DNA of 64,000 bases, taken from positions 62,001 to 126,000 of the forward strand of contig CAKUXR010000001.1 of NCBI GenBank assembly GCA_934700615.1, given 5' to 3'. Below the pieces are notes generated by a model. The model saw nothing but the letters and a program-made list of their open reading frames with translations, did not search any database and was not told where the DNA came from. The translations under genes were made by a program, and so were the position numbers. Source of the stretch: an uncultured Bacteroidales bacterium (GTDB lineage Bacteria > Bacteroidota > Bacteroidia > Bacteroidales > UBA932). Each line of letters begins with the position of its first letter. The stretch's first letter is position 1. This document shows positions 1 through 9,054 of this stretch, piece by piece.

Positions 1-252
1 GTAGCTCATTCCGTCCTCGCTGACGGCAAGGACCTTCGGGACACGGATACCCTTCTCCAGAAAATGGCGGCTCAGATAACAGAATGCCCGGTTCTCTTTC
101 AGGTTAAGTCCGAGGACTCCGACCAGGGAAATGCCTGTCTCGCCGGTGATTCTGAAATAACGGCGGTTGCTTCCGGATGAATTGAGTTCCTGGATGTCGG
201 TGGCTTTCTGCCCGGCATAAGACTCGAAAAGTCTCTTAAGAGTATCTGTCAT
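1..252 (-). CDS. Phosphotransferase, aminoglycoside phosphotransferase-like family (partial)
   Basis: Only the first 84 codons are in the window; the gene runs off the left edge. It reads from an ATG at 252 with MTDTLKRLFESYAG, followed by a Ser-Gly-Ser-Asn-Arg-Arg-Tyr-Phe-Arg segment near residue 28 and an ENRAFCYLSRHF segment. These are features of the aminoglycoside phosphotransferase/choline kinase-like fold found in many Bacteroidota, where the N-terminal lobe binds ATP. Some relatives phosphorylate cell-wall sugars, but the substrate here cannot be told from the fragment. It is divergent from pncB. The catalytic Asp region lies outside the window, so activity cannot be judged. Confidence 0.7.
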   Translation of the reverse strand, partial: MTDTLKRLFESYAGQKATDIQELNSSGSNRRYFRITGETGISLVGVLGLNLKENRAFCYLSRHFLEKGIRVPKVLAVSEDGMSY

Positions 253-382
253 AATAGTTTACGTTCTAAAGTACACGTGAATTTGCCGCCCCGGACATGC
301 TCTTTTCCGATGCCGTGGTTCACAGGCGGCGACAAAAGTTAAATCTTACCATGCTAATTTAGCAATTTTCCGTCACAATTCG

Positions 383-390
383 TACATTTG
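383..390 (+). promoter_or_regulatory. Candidate -7 promoter element for the pncB operon
   Basis: TACATTTG matches the Bacteroidota -7 consensus TAnnTTTG and lies about 60 bases before the pncB ATG. No clear TTTG/TTG -33 element is seen at the usual spacing, so this is a candidate only. Confidence 0.4.
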
Positions 391-452
391 CATAATGTGG
401 TAATCACATATAACATAATTATTAACAAAATGCTACGGCATTAGAATACGAC

Positions 453-1952
453 ATGGAAGTCAAAGAATTTGCATATTGCTCGGACAAGTACCAGTACACG
501 ATGGGAAAGTCATTTATGGACTGCGGAAACGGAGAGAAAACGGCAGTCTTCAATCTGTTTTACAGAAAAGCACCTGAGAACAACAACTGGGCTGTAGTTT
601 GCGGTACGGACGAGGTAGTCGAAATGATAGGCAACCTCGGGTCAATGCCGGAGGAGTTTTTCGAGAAGTTCCTTCCGGGAGAGGAATATGCTGATTTCCG
701 CAGATATCTGGCCGGAATGAAGTTCACCGGAAACGTCTATGCGATGAAAGAAGGTGAACTCGCTTTCCCGAATGAGCCTATCATCACTGTAGAGGCCCCG
801 CTCATCCAGGCTCAGGTACTTGAGACACCTATGCTCTGCATAATGAACCATCAGATGGCTGTGGCCACCAAGGCATCCAGAGTATGCCGTGCGACATCCC
901 ATCCCGTAAGCGAATTCGGCTCCAGAAGAGCCCACGGCCCTTGGGCTGCGGTATATGGAGCGAAAGCGGCAATCATCGCGGGATGCGCCAGCACTTCCAA
1001 CATCCTGACCGGTGTCATAAACGGCGTCCCTTCCACGGGAACCATGGCCCACAGTTTCGTGACGTCATACGGAAGCACGGTAGAGGGCGAGCACAAGGCC
1101 TTCTGCGACTATATAAACACACACAGGGGTGAAAACCTGATTCTTCTCATTGACACATACGATACCCTCAGATGCGGTGTCCTCAATGCCATTAGGGCCT
1201 TCAAGGAAAACGGCATTGACAATGACTATCCTTACGGATACGGCATCAGGCTCGATTCCGGCGACCTCGCATACCTCTCTGCAGAGGTCAGGAAGATTCT
1301 GGACGCCCACGGACTTACAGGATGCAAGATATTCGCTACCAATTCGTTGGACGAGTACCTCATCACCGACCTCGAGAGACAGGGCGCGAAAATCGACTCT
1401 TACGGAGTGGGTGACGCCATCGCTACCAGCAAGGCGGCCCCATGCTTCGGCAACGTATATAAACTGGTGCAGATCGGGGATGAGCCGGTCCTGAAAAAGT
1501 CAGAGGACCGCATAAAGCTCATCAACCCGGGATTCCAGATTACATACCGTCTCATGAAGCATGACGATGAATTCGGAGACATTTTCAAGGCGGACGTCAC
1601 ATGCCTCCGCGGAGATGAACTGAGCCAGGACATCGAGCACGGCAAGACCTTCACCATCAAGGACGAATACGACCGTTACAAGTTCAAGACCTTCGACGAG
1701 GGGACTTACCAGTGGAAAGCGCTCCAGATTCCGGTAATCGAAAACGGCGAAAGATGCGCACCGAAGAGGACACTGATGGAGAAAAAAGCCTATTACAATG
1801 ACACGCTGGCGCACTTCAGCCCGTCCGAGAGGCGTCTAATCAACCCTCATTACTACAAGGTGGACATCTCCGACAACCTATACAACCTGAAGAACGATAT
1901 CCTCACCAAACTGGTGAACGAAATCAACAACTTCAGAATCGACAAGGACTAG
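453..1952 (+). CDS. pncB: Nicotinate phosphoribosyltransferase
   Basis: Cytosolic enzyme of NAD salvage that joins nicotinate and phosphoribosyl pyrophosphate to give nicotinate mononucleotide, normally with ATP hydrolysis. The 499-residue protein starts with SDKYQYTMGKSF, the usual nicotinate-site beginning, and carries EFGSRRAHG (154-162) and GTMAHSF around His200, the position of the phosphorylated His in the family. Length is normal. It is the first gene of a tight plus-strand run: pncA follows within about 13 bases and susC starts 7 bases after pncA. The preceding 200 bases are non-coding and carry the candidate promoter. Nicotinamidase next door supplies its substrate. Confidence 0.95.
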   Translation: MEVKEFAYCSDKYQYTMGKSFMDCGNGEKTAVFNLFYRKAPENNNWAVVCGTDEVVEMIGNLGSMPEEFFEKFLPGEEYADFRRYLAGMKFTGNVYAMKEGELAFPNEPIITVEAPLIQAQVLETPMLCIMNHQMAVATKASRVCRATSHPVSEFGSRRAHGPWAAVYGAKAAIIAGCASTSNILTGVINGVPSTGTMAHSFVTSYGSTVEGEHKAFCDYINTHRGENLILLIDTYDTLRCGVLNAIRAFKENGIDNDYPYGYGIRLDSGDLAYLSAEVRKILDAHGLTGCKIFATNSLDEYLITDLERQGAKIDSYGVGDAIATSKAAPCFGNVYKLVQIGDEPVLKKSEDRIKLINPGFQITYRLMKHDDEFGDIFKADVTCLRGDELSQDIEHGKTFTIKDEYDRYKFKTFDEGTYQWKALQIPVIENGERCAPKRTLMEKKAYYNDTLAHFSPSERRLINPHYYKVDISDNLYNLKNDILTKLVNEINNFRIDKD

Positions 1953-1965
1953 ATATTTGAAAGAT

Positions 1966-2526
1966 ATGATCAATGATTCTGTACTAATCGTAGTCGACAT
2001 GCTCTACGACTTCATTGACGGCAGCCTCGCCTGCGCCAATTCCGGAAATGCAGTGGCCAACACGCTGGATTTCATAAAGAAAACCCGTGACGAAGACCTC
2101 CCTGTGCTCTTCATCCGCGACCACCATCCGGCAAACCACTCCTCATTCAAGGAAAACGGAGGAATCTGGCCGGTGCACTGCGTGGCAGGAACCCGCGGAG
2201 GAGAAATCCACGAAGACCTGCGGCCATACGCTGACGAGGACCTGATTTTCGACAAAGGATGCGATGCCGCAGTGGAGCAATACTCGGGCTTCGACGGGGT
2301 CAATGCCGCAGGACAGTCTCTGGGAGAGATCGTGTCAATGCTGGAGCCGGACAATGTGTTCGTCTGCGGAATCGCTACCGAATTCTGCGTCAGGAACACC
2401 TGCGAGGACCTCATGAAAGCCGGTTTCAATGTCATATTGCTCCCCGATTGCCTGGCCTATGTGGACGAAGCCGGTCACAGGAAAGCGCTGGACGAGATGC
2501 GATCGGAAGGAATAAAAATCAGATAA
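1966..2526 (+). CDS. pncA: Nicotinamidase (isochorismatase-like hydrolase)
   Basis: Hydrolyses nicotinamide to nicotinate and ammonia, feeding PncB. Counting from the ATG at 1966, the cysteine-hydrolase triad is visible as Asp11 (VVDMLYDF), Lys97 (FDKGCD) and Cys141 (ATEFCVRN). Metal ligands fit Asp52, His54, His58 and His71 (WPVHCV). An in-frame TTG at 1957 would add three residues; I prefer ATG 1966 because homology begins right after it. The gene is 13 bases downstream of pncB and 7 bases upstream of the susC ATG, so all three are probably on one transcript. Length of 187 residues is normal for the family. Confidence 0.93.
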   Translation: MINDSVLIVVDMLYDFIDGSLACANSGNAVANTLDFIKKTRDEDLPVLFIRDHHPANHSSFKENGGIWPVHCVAGTRGGEIHEDLRPYADEDLIFDKGCDAAVEQYSGFDGVNAAGQSLGEIVSMLEPDNVFVCGIATEFCVRNTCEDLMKAGFNVILLPDCLAYVDEAGHRKALDEMRSEGIKIR

Positions 2527-2533
2527 TTTGCCA

Positions 2534-5500
2534 ATGTATAAACGAGCTTACAGATTATGTCTTCTTTTAGTGGTGCTGCTGGGGTCGGCTACCGTGGAAA
2601 CTCGTGGGCAGACTCTTGATAGCCAGACATCACATGAAACCGTCCAAGGGATAAGGTTTACAGGCAAAGTCGTGGACACTGACGGGGAACCCGTCCCGGG
2701 TGCAGGCGTTGTCTGTAATGAAAAGAATTCCGTCGGCACAACGGCGGACCTTGACGGAAAATTCAGCGTCACGCTTCCGCCATCGGCGAGAAGTGTGACG
2801 TTTTCATCTATCGGGATGAAGAATGTGACGGTGATGATTACCCAAGGCAAGACCACGGACGTGACCATCGTGATGGAAAGTGCTGACAATCACCTCGATC
2901 AGGTCGTCGTCACAGGATATGCGCAGACTTACTTCAAGAGGATGACCGGTTCCGTAGCCGTGCTTGATTCCGACAAGTTCAAATCCCAGGCAGTATCCTC
3001 CGTAGATGCACTCATGCAGGGAGAGGTGGCCGGAGTCACCGTCAAGAATACCTCCGGACAGCCCGGAACCCAGACCAAAATCACTATCCGCGGAGCCAAC
3101 AGCCTCACGGGAAGCCAGCCTCTATGGGTGGTAGATGGAGTGCCCCTGCAGAGCGACTCCCCAAATCTGAGCAAGGAACAGATTGCTACAGGCGGATTCG
3201 ACAACATCTTCGCTGAAGGCATCGGAAACCTGAATCCCAATGACATTGAGAGCATTACGATTCTCAAGGATGCCGCGGCTTCGGCAATCTACGGTTCCAG
3301 AGCAGCCAACGGCGTCATTGTCGTGACCACGAAAAGCGGAGAGTCAGGCAGGATGCGAATCAATTACAACAACACCTTCTCATGGTCCTTCAAGCCGCAG
3401 AGAAGCCTGAATCTCATGAATTCTTCCGAAAAACTGGCATGGGAGGATGAGTTGTGGGACGAGTTTTCAGCAAAGAGATACGCTGCCTCGCAAATCGACA
3501 ACACCATCATCTACCCTGTCATCGGAATCGTGGGCCAGATACGCGCAGGACTCGGCGAATTCGCGCCAATGAAAGACGACAAGGCCGCACAGGACAACTA
3601 CATAGCATCGCTCAGAGGCATTGACACGAACTGGTACGATCTCCTTTTCCGCAACGCCTTTTCTCAGGGACATCACCTTTCATTGAGCGGAGGTTCGAGC
3701 AAAAGCACCTATTATATCGCGCTCGGCCTGAACGACGAAAACGGAATGCTCCGCCACAACGACTACAAGAGGTATAATGTCAATGCCAAAATGACATTGA
3801 CCCCTATTGACCGTGTGCGCATCGATGTCGGACTTACAGCGTCGCGTCAGGAATCCAAGATGCCTTATTCATCTGTAGATCCGTTCCTATATGCCTATTT
3901 CTCAAACCCTTACGAAAAAGCGTATAATTCCGACGGCTCTTATGCCGCAGACCTAACATGGTTCTCATTGGGATATTATAACGGACGCGGAGCCGAGCAG
4001 GTGATGCCGCTGAACGGGTTCAACATTCTTCGTGAACTGGATTCGAATTACAGCAAGACAGTCAACACCAACGGGACTTTCCGCACGCAGGCAGACATCG
4101 GCATTATCGGGGAACTCCATTTTGTCGGACTCGTATCTTATTCATTTGCAAACAATACGACGGACAAAATCGTCGACAAGTACACGTATTCAGCCTTCCG
4201 TGACAGGCTGGGAAGCGATAACAGGTCCCAGACGAACCTCTACGGAAGCATCTCGCAGAACAGCACGAACAGGAACAGTTACGTGGCCAGAGGACATTTC
4301 TCTTTCAACAAGACTTTCTCCGATATCCACACCCTCAACGTGCTGGCCGGTGCGGAACTCAGGGGCTCGGGAGCCAACACGCTCTATACCAAGAGGTACA
4401 ATTACGATCCGAAGACCGGAACTGATGCTCTCCCGCCTATCAGCGGCCCACAGGAGGAATGGCTGAGCGAGGTGGAAAAACTGAACGGAGAATATTTCGG
4501 CAAGACAAGATATGCTTCATTCTATGCGTCCGCAGACTATTACCTCGGCAACAGTATCGTGCTGAACGCATCATTCAGGACAGACGGAAGTTCGAATTTC
4601 GGAAGCAACCGGCAGTTCAATCCTACCTGGAGCACAGGCGCGGCATGGCATATCGGAGAAGAAAAGTGGTTCAGGAAAGCCCTGCCTACGGTGTCACATG
4701 CGACATTGAGGGCGGCCTACGGCTTTACCGGAGATGTCAACACCAGCACATCGCATCTGCTCGTTGTCAGATACCTCCAGCAGCAGTACAGATACTTCGG
4801 TGACGAGTCATTCACCCTCGGGACGATTCCTTCGGCACCGAATCCGGACCTCGGCTGGGAGAAGACCAGAGACGCCAAAATCGGTCTCGACCTCGGCCTG
4901 TGGAAGGACAGGTTCAATGTCAATGCCGAGTATTACTACCGAAAGAGCACGGACGTTGTCACCTCCTCTCCGGTTCAGAGCACGACAGGATTCACCAGTG
5001 TCTATTTCAATTCCGCAGATATCCAGAACAGCGGTGTCGAACTGACATTGGGAGGGAAGATAATCAAGACCAGAGACTGGATGCTTTCCGCAAGTGCCAA
5101 CTTCGCATACAACTATAATAAGGTCCTGAAATACAAGCAGGTAAGCAAGACAGGAATAACCTCGAAGGACAGATATGTGGAGGGCTACCCTACCGGTGCC
5201 ATCTTCAGCGGCGATTATGCAGGAATCTCCAAAGAAACAGGACTTTATGAGTTCCGTCTGAGACCGGATGCAGACATCAGGAAAGTTACGGATCTGAACA
5301 GGCCTGACAACTACATCCATTATCTGGGGACTCAGAACGCCCCGTACACGGGAGGGTTCAACATCAGTGCCTCATGGCGTCAGCTCAGACTCAGCATCAG
5401 CGGTGTATATTCTTTAGGCTCAAAGGTTTATGACAAGCTGCGCTACCCTGCCACATACGGTAGCGCGCTGCGCAACGGTATCAGCACAGAGGCTGTCCAG

Positions 5501-5896
5501 TCCCAGTTCAGCGACCTCTACGGCAACCATCTGAACGTGGAGAAGGACAGGACAAACCGCTGGACAGCAGACAATACCACCGGCGTGAAGTACCCGAGAA
5601 TATATGATTTCTACGGGACGAGATATAATTTCTCCAACTCCAATCCAATGGATGCCAGCATCATAGACGCAATCTACCTTAAGGACAACTCGTACCTGAA
5701 AATCAAGACAGTAGTCCTCTCCTATTCCCTTCCTCTCGAAGCCGTGAGAAAGATGAGGATGCGCGCACTGAGTTTCCATGTTTCGCTGAACAATTTCTTT
5801 ACCTTCACGAAGTATGACGGTATGGATCCGGAGATTCCGGGAGCAACATACCCTACTACAAGAAGCGTATCGGCAGGTATGAACATTGAATTTTAG
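2534..5896 (+). CDS. SusC/RagA-type TonB-dependent outer-membrane transporter
   Basis: Outer-membrane beta-barrel that imports a substrate with its SusD partner, driven by TonB. From the ATG at 2534 (an in-frame TTG at 2528 is less likely) the protein has a signal peptide (MYKRAYRLCLLLVVLLGS), a carboxypeptidase-regulatory-like domain (about residues 40-120), a plug beginning near DQVVVTGYAQ with the SusC-type signature DAAASAIYGSRAANGVI, and a long barrel ending in an aromatic-rich strand (ITAG-like MNIEF end). It is followed by SusD after 12 bases. No glycoside hydrolase, lyase or sulfatase is nearby; the upstream neighbours are the NAD salvage genes pncB and pncA. The substrate is unknown and may not be a glycan. 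Confidence 0.92.
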   Translation: MYKRAYRLCLLLVVLLGSATVETRGQTLDSQTSHETVQGIRFTGKVVDTDGEPVPGAGVVCNEKNSVGTTADLDGKFSVTLPPSARSVTFSSIGMKNVTVMITQGKTTDVTIVMESADNHLDQVVVTGYAQTYFKRMTGSVAVLDSDKFKSQAVSSVDALMQGEVAGVTVKNTSGQPGTQTKITIRGANSLTGSQPLWVVDGVPLQSDSPNLSKEQIATGGFDNIFAEGIGNLNPNDIESITILKDAAASAIYGSRAANGVIVVTTKSGESGRMRINYNNTFSWSFKPQRSLNLMNSSEKLAWEDELWDEFSAKRYAASQIDNTIIYPVIGIVGQIRAGLGEFAPMKDDKAAQDNYIASLRGIDTNWYDLLFRNAFSQGHHLSLSGGSSKSTYYIALGLNDENGMLRHNDYKRYNVNAKMTLTPIDRVRIDVGLTASRQESKMPYSSVDPFLYAYFSNPYEKAYNSDGSYAADLTWFSLGYYNGRGAEQVMPLNGFNILRELDSNYSKTVNTNGTFRTQADIGIIGELHFVGLVSYSFANNTTDKIVDKYTYSAFRDRLGSDNRSQTNLYGSISQNSTNRNSYVARGHFSFNKTFSDIHTLNVLAGAELRGSGANTLYTKRYNYDPKTGTDALPPISGPQEEWLSEVEKLNGEYFGKTRYASFYASADYYLGNSIVLNASFRTDGSSNFGSNRQFNPTWSTGAAWHIGEEKWFRKALPTVSHATLRAAYGFTGDVNTSTSHLLVVRYLQQQYRYFGDESFTLGTIPSAPNPDLGWEKTRDAKIGLDLGLWKDRFNVNAEYYYRKSTDVVTSSPVQSTTGFTSVYFNSADIQNSGVELTLGGKIIKTRDWMLSASANFAYNYNKVLKYKQVSKTGITSKDRYVEGYPTGAIFSGDYAGISKETGLYEFRLRPDADIRKVTDLNRPDNYIHYLGTQNAPYTGGFNISASWRQLRLSISGVYSLGSKVYDKLRYPATYGSALRNGISTEAVQSQFSDLYGNHLNVEKDRTNRWTADNTTGVKYPRIYDFYGTRYNFSNSNPMDASIIDAIYLKDNSYLKIKTVVLSYSLPLEAVRKMRMRALSFHVSLNNFFTFTKYDGMDPEIPGATYPTTRSVSAGMNIEF

Positions 5897-5908
5897 GAGG
5901 GCTTGAAA

Positions 5909-7282
5909 ATGAGACACTTGAAAATATTTACACTGACATTGACCTTTATCTTCTGCGTCAGCTGCGGGAATTATCTGAATGTCCAGCCGCAGGGCCAGGT
6001 CATCCCGAAGACCGACGAAGAGTTCGCGTCCGTAATCCATAAGCGCCTGAACGACATCGAGGGCGGCGAGGACGAGTTCGTCATCGGAAACATGGATATG
6101 ATAAAGTATCTGGAAGGATGCTCGGACAATCTGGATGCCAATATCATGACGAGCAGTTTCCTGGAGTTCTTTGCCGGGGAGGAAATCGACAAGAGGCAGC
6201 ATTTCTACAGGGACAGCTGGGAAATAGTGAGAGACTGCAACATTGTCATCGGCAATCTGGCAGGCAGGGACACCGAAACCGCAAAAGGCTTGGTTTCAGC
6301 ATCTTACGCCATGAAGGGCATCATCTATTACAACCTTCTGCGGGAGTTCTGCCAGCCTTGGGAAGAGAACTTGCCGGGCATTCCGCTTGTGGACAACTTC
6401 GACATCGATTCGAGGCCTCTGCGCGGAACCATGAAACAGACTTACGAATATACAGGAAAGCTGTTCGATGAGGCCCTGGCATTGAATCCGACAGACAAGA
6501 AATACATCTTTACTACTTGGGTGATAAAGGCTTACAAGGCGAAGCTGGAGTTCTGGTGCCAGAACTGGGACAACGTCATCTCTATATGCAACGATATCAT
6601 TGACAATAGCGGTTATTCGCTTACGCCGGCTTCAGAATACGAGGCGATGATCAATGCGCCTTCCGAGGCGAAGGGTGAGGTCCTTGTCCGCTCGCATGTG
6701 AACAATTCCAGCGGTCTGGACTGGTATTTCAGCTACACGAAGAATTATATCGCTACGCGGCCGGCCTGCGCGAAACTGATACGCCTGTTCGGCGGGAATC
6801 CGTCGGAGGACGTGAGATACGCGGCAAGTTTCGACAAGAAGAGGTTCAATGTCAAGGTACCTGAATGCCGCGTGAGGCTCTCCGAAATGGTGCTGATGCT
6901 GGCCGAGGCCTACTATCACAAGGGAGATATGGAAAATGCCCTGGCTTGGGTCAATGAACTTAGGCGGAACAGAATCAACGGCGCCATCGACCTGACCATG
7001 AGCACTTTACCGGAAGTCCGCACGGATGAGAGGATTGTCGTGGACTGCAAAGGTATGGCAATTACACCACTCCTGCAGGCCATCTTCGACGAGAGGCGCA
7101 AGGAACTTTATATGGAGGGTGACAGGTGGTTCGAACTGAAGCGCAACGGCAGACCTGAATGGTGGGTTATCAGCAATGGTCTGAAGTTCACTACCAAGGC
7201 TTATCTTTACACCGCTCCTATCGTTAAATCCGACATTGACCTTAACCCTGACCTGGAGCAGAATCCGGGATATGAATACTGA
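5909..7282 (+). CDS. SusD/RagB-type substrate-binding lipoprotein
   Basis: Surface lipoprotein that caps the SusC channel and captures substrate. The start at 5909 is chosen because an AGGAGG ribosome site lies 8 bases upstream; a TTG at 5903 is too close. The N-terminus is a lipoprotein signal (MRHLKIFTLTLTFIFCVSCG) with the lipid-anchored Cys in SCGNYL. The C-terminal part has ERRKELYMEGDRWFELKR, a strong RagB/SusD signature. At about 458 residues it is a little short for the family. The following small lipoprotein overlaps its stop codon by one base, so the genes are translationally linked. Confidence 0.92.
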   Translation: MRHLKIFTLTLTFIFCVSCGNYLNVQPQGQVIPKTDEEFASVIHKRLNDIEGGEDEFVIGNMDMIKYLEGCSDNLDANIMTSSFLEFFAGEEIDKRQHFYRDSWEIVRDCNIVIGNLAGRDTETAKGLVSASYAMKGIIYYNLLREFCQPWEENLPGIPLVDNFDIDSRPLRGTMKQTYEYTGKLFDEALALNPTDKKYIFTTWVIKAYKAKLEFWCQNWDNVISICNDIIDNSGYSLTPASEYEAMINAPSEAKGEVLVRSHVNNSSGLDWYFSYTKNYIATRPACAKLIRLFGGNPSEDVRYAASFDKKRFNVKVPECRVRLSEMVLMLAEAYYHKGDMENALAWVNELRRNRINGAIDLTMSTLPEVRTDERIVVDCKGMAITPLLQAIFDERRKELYMEGDRWFELKRNGRPEWWVISNGLKFTTKAYLYTAPIVKSDIDLNPDLEQNPGYEY

Positions 7283-7494
7283 TGGACATGAGAAACAAGA
7301 AATACATAATTGCTTTGTTGGCAGCCAGTTGCATCGGGCTGGGCGGGTGCGGCTACTCCGAGCTTCCACCCAAGACCAGCGATGCGTCGAAGAGTTACAT
7401 AAAGCCGAAGGGCGAGATTCCGAGCAAGGAGGAGACTGATGAGGTCAAGGCCATCAAGGCGGAATATGAAGCGGCTGTCAAGGCTGCCGAATAA
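7282..7494 (+). CDS. Small lipoprotein, unknown function
   Basis: A 70-residue protein whose ATG shares one base with the SusD stop codon. It has a short lipoprotein signal peptide with a Gly-Gly-Cys lipobox (IGLGGCGYSE), then a charged, Lys/Glu-rich tail that should be mostly helical (KEETDEVKAIKAEYEAAVK). I do not recognise the family. Its position between SusD and a large surface lipoprotein suggests an accessory part of the same import complex. It is short enough to be missed by annotation, but the overlap, the lipobox and the tight spacing make it credible. Confidence 0.75.
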   Translation: MDMRNKKYIIALLAASCIGLGGCGYSELPPKTSDASKSYIKPKGEIPSKEETDEVKAIKAEYEAAVKAAE

Positions 7495-7515
7495 CCCGAA
7501 AACCGGTTCAAGAAT

Positions 7516-8808
7516 ATGAAAAGGGTCCATTATCTTCTGGCAGTACTTTCTGCCGCGGTTTCACTGATTTCCTGCCAGAAAGGCGGAAAACCGGAAATCG
7601 GGTTCGAACAGATTCTATATACGATTTACCAGCATGGCTCTGTCGAGGTAACTGTCAATGTCAGTGAGCCGGTATCTTCCGAACTCACCATTCCGCTGCT
7701 GTTTTCAGGCGATGCCGAGAAAGATGTAGATTACACAATATCAGCCGATTACATCACCATCAAGGCCGGCGAGTCTTCCGGCTCGGTAACTGTCGGGGAC
7801 ATCTCTCTTACGGAATCCAAGACGCTCACCCTGCGCTTCAACACGCCGTCGGGCTACTCGCTCGGAACGAAGTTTCTTGCCGTAATCTCCCCTGACCCAC
7901 AGGAGGCGATGATCTATTCTTTCAACATGTCAAGGGGCTATGCCCTGGAGAATTTCATCGTTTCTGTCAATGTTACCGGAGCGATCAGCGGTAAGGACCT
8001 TGCCACCACGGAGGACATAATGATTCCGCTGATAGTCTCAGGCCCGGGGGCTTCCAACCTTGTTTTCTCGGGAGAATCCAAGACGAAGTCTTCAGATGCT
8101 TCATATCCGGCCTATATCCTGCTCAATACAGGTGAGACTTCCGGTTCCGCAAGGTTCACCGTCCCGGCAGGTTTTTCCGGGGATGACGAGGCAATCATAA
8201 CTGTGGACCCCGAGTACGGCCGATTCATTGCAGGTGACAACAGTTCTGTATCCGTGGCTGTCCGCGGTGTCCAGACTCCTGACAAACTGGTCGGCACATG
8301 GACGTTCAGCAAGACTTTTGCCCTGAACCAGATCAATGAGGATTTCACCGAGATGGAGGAGGATACTGAGCTGATTCCTACTCATAATGAAGGGTTTACA
8401 TTGACTTTCACGAAAGAGGCTGACGGCTCCGTCTCGCTGACTCCTGGCGGTTCGGGTGACTTCATGAATTTCTTCAGGAAGTGCACGGTCACTCTTGCCT
8501 CCCCTATAAATTGCACCAGGCCTTCGACCATCCTGGGCAAGCACACGTCCTATGAGTGCCAGATGTATGTGAGTGCTGACGGTATTCCTTACCAGTACAA
8601 TACCTATTACAAGTTGTCCTGCGCAAACCGCGCCTTCAATGCTGATGATGAGACACTTGGAGAGGCCGTCGTAGTCTTCGGCATAGATGACAACGGTCTA
8701 AGGCTGGAGTTCCGGGACTATGATACCCCGCCGTTCGGCGAGATGCTCTGGGATGACAAGTTCGACCCCGACTTTTTCGGTTTCGCATCCCTGTTCGTAA
8801 AGAAATGA
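7516..8808 (+). CDS. Surface lipoprotein with two Calx-beta/DUF1735-like domains
   Basis: A 430-residue secreted protein with a lipoprotein signal (MKRVHYLLAVLSAAVSLISC) followed by two immunoglobulin-like segments (about 30-125 and 140-252) of the kind seen in SusE/DUF1735-type proteins: EKDVDYTISADYITIKAGES in the first, with a similar pattern in the second. From about residue 255 (DKLVGTWTFSKTF) a different, possibly lipocalin-like C-terminal domain begins. It sits 21 bases after the small lipoprotein and ends the operon. By position it would be the surface ligand-binding partner of the SusCD pair. Ligand unknown; no catalytic motif seen. Confidence 0.8.
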   Translation: MKRVHYLLAVLSAAVSLISCQKGGKPEIGFEQILYTIYQHGSVEVTVNVSEPVSSELTIPLLFSGDAEKDVDYTISADYITIKAGESSGSVTVGDISLTESKTLTLRFNTPSGYSLGTKFLAVISPDPQEAMIYSFNMSRGYALENFIVSVNVTGAISGKDLATTEDIMIPLIVSGPGASNLVFSGESKTKSSDASYPAYILLNTGETSGSARFTVPAGFSGDDEAIITVDPEYGRFIAGDNSSVSVAVRGVQTPDKLVGTWTFSKTFALNQINEDFTEMEEDTELIPTHNEGFTLTFTKEADGSVSLTPGGSGDFMNFFRKCTVTLASPINCTRPSTILGKHTSYECQMYVSADGIPYQYNTYYKLSCANRAFNADDETLGEAVVVFGIDDNGLRLEFRDYDTPPFGEMLWDDKFDPDFFGFASLFVKK

Positions 8809-8814
8809 AAATAC

Positions 8815-8848
8815 CGCCGGGTGTGGAATCACTCCAGACCCGACGGCG
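8815..8848 (+). terminator. Stem-loop after the SusCD operon
   Basis: An imperfect hairpin with CGCCGGGT on the left and ACCCGACGGCG on the right, plus an inner TGGA/TCCA stem, lies 6 bases after the last gene. There is no T-run directly after it. Confidence 0.55.
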
Positions 8849-8852
8849 TCCA

Positions 8853-9019
8853 TTTAGTAAGCATAAAAAAATAAGTTGGTAAAGATTTGTGAAGGATTTT
8901 CGAGGATAGATTTATTTTCGAAGATGGAGTGTACTGGACGTACACGACTGATGAGAAAAGAAATATAGACCGAAAAGACGAGCAAAGATTACCAAATTAT
9001 TTTTTTAGGATTACTTACT
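8853..9019. repeat. 167-bp imperfect palindromic repeat, copy 1
   Basis: Nearly identical (about 6-7 differences by eye) to 21748-21914. Each copy is itself a long inverted repeat: the ends begin AGTAAG on both strands, then share AAAAAATAA, TTGGTAA, TTTTCG and CTTTTC-type blocks, and meet at a centre GTGTAC-TGGAC-GTACAC hairpin. Copy 1 lies between two convergent genes, so it occupies a shared 3' region. No long open frame spans it. It could be a MITE-like foldback element or a transcribed structured RNA. Confidence 0.9.
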
Positions 9020-9054
9020 CAATTAAAGCTTTGAGTATAAATATGTAAAACTTA

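Noticed and set aside
453..8808. Ordinary polysaccharide utilisation locus
   Set aside because: SusC and SusD are present, but no glycoside hydrolase, lyase, sulfatase or hybrid two-component sensor lies beside them.
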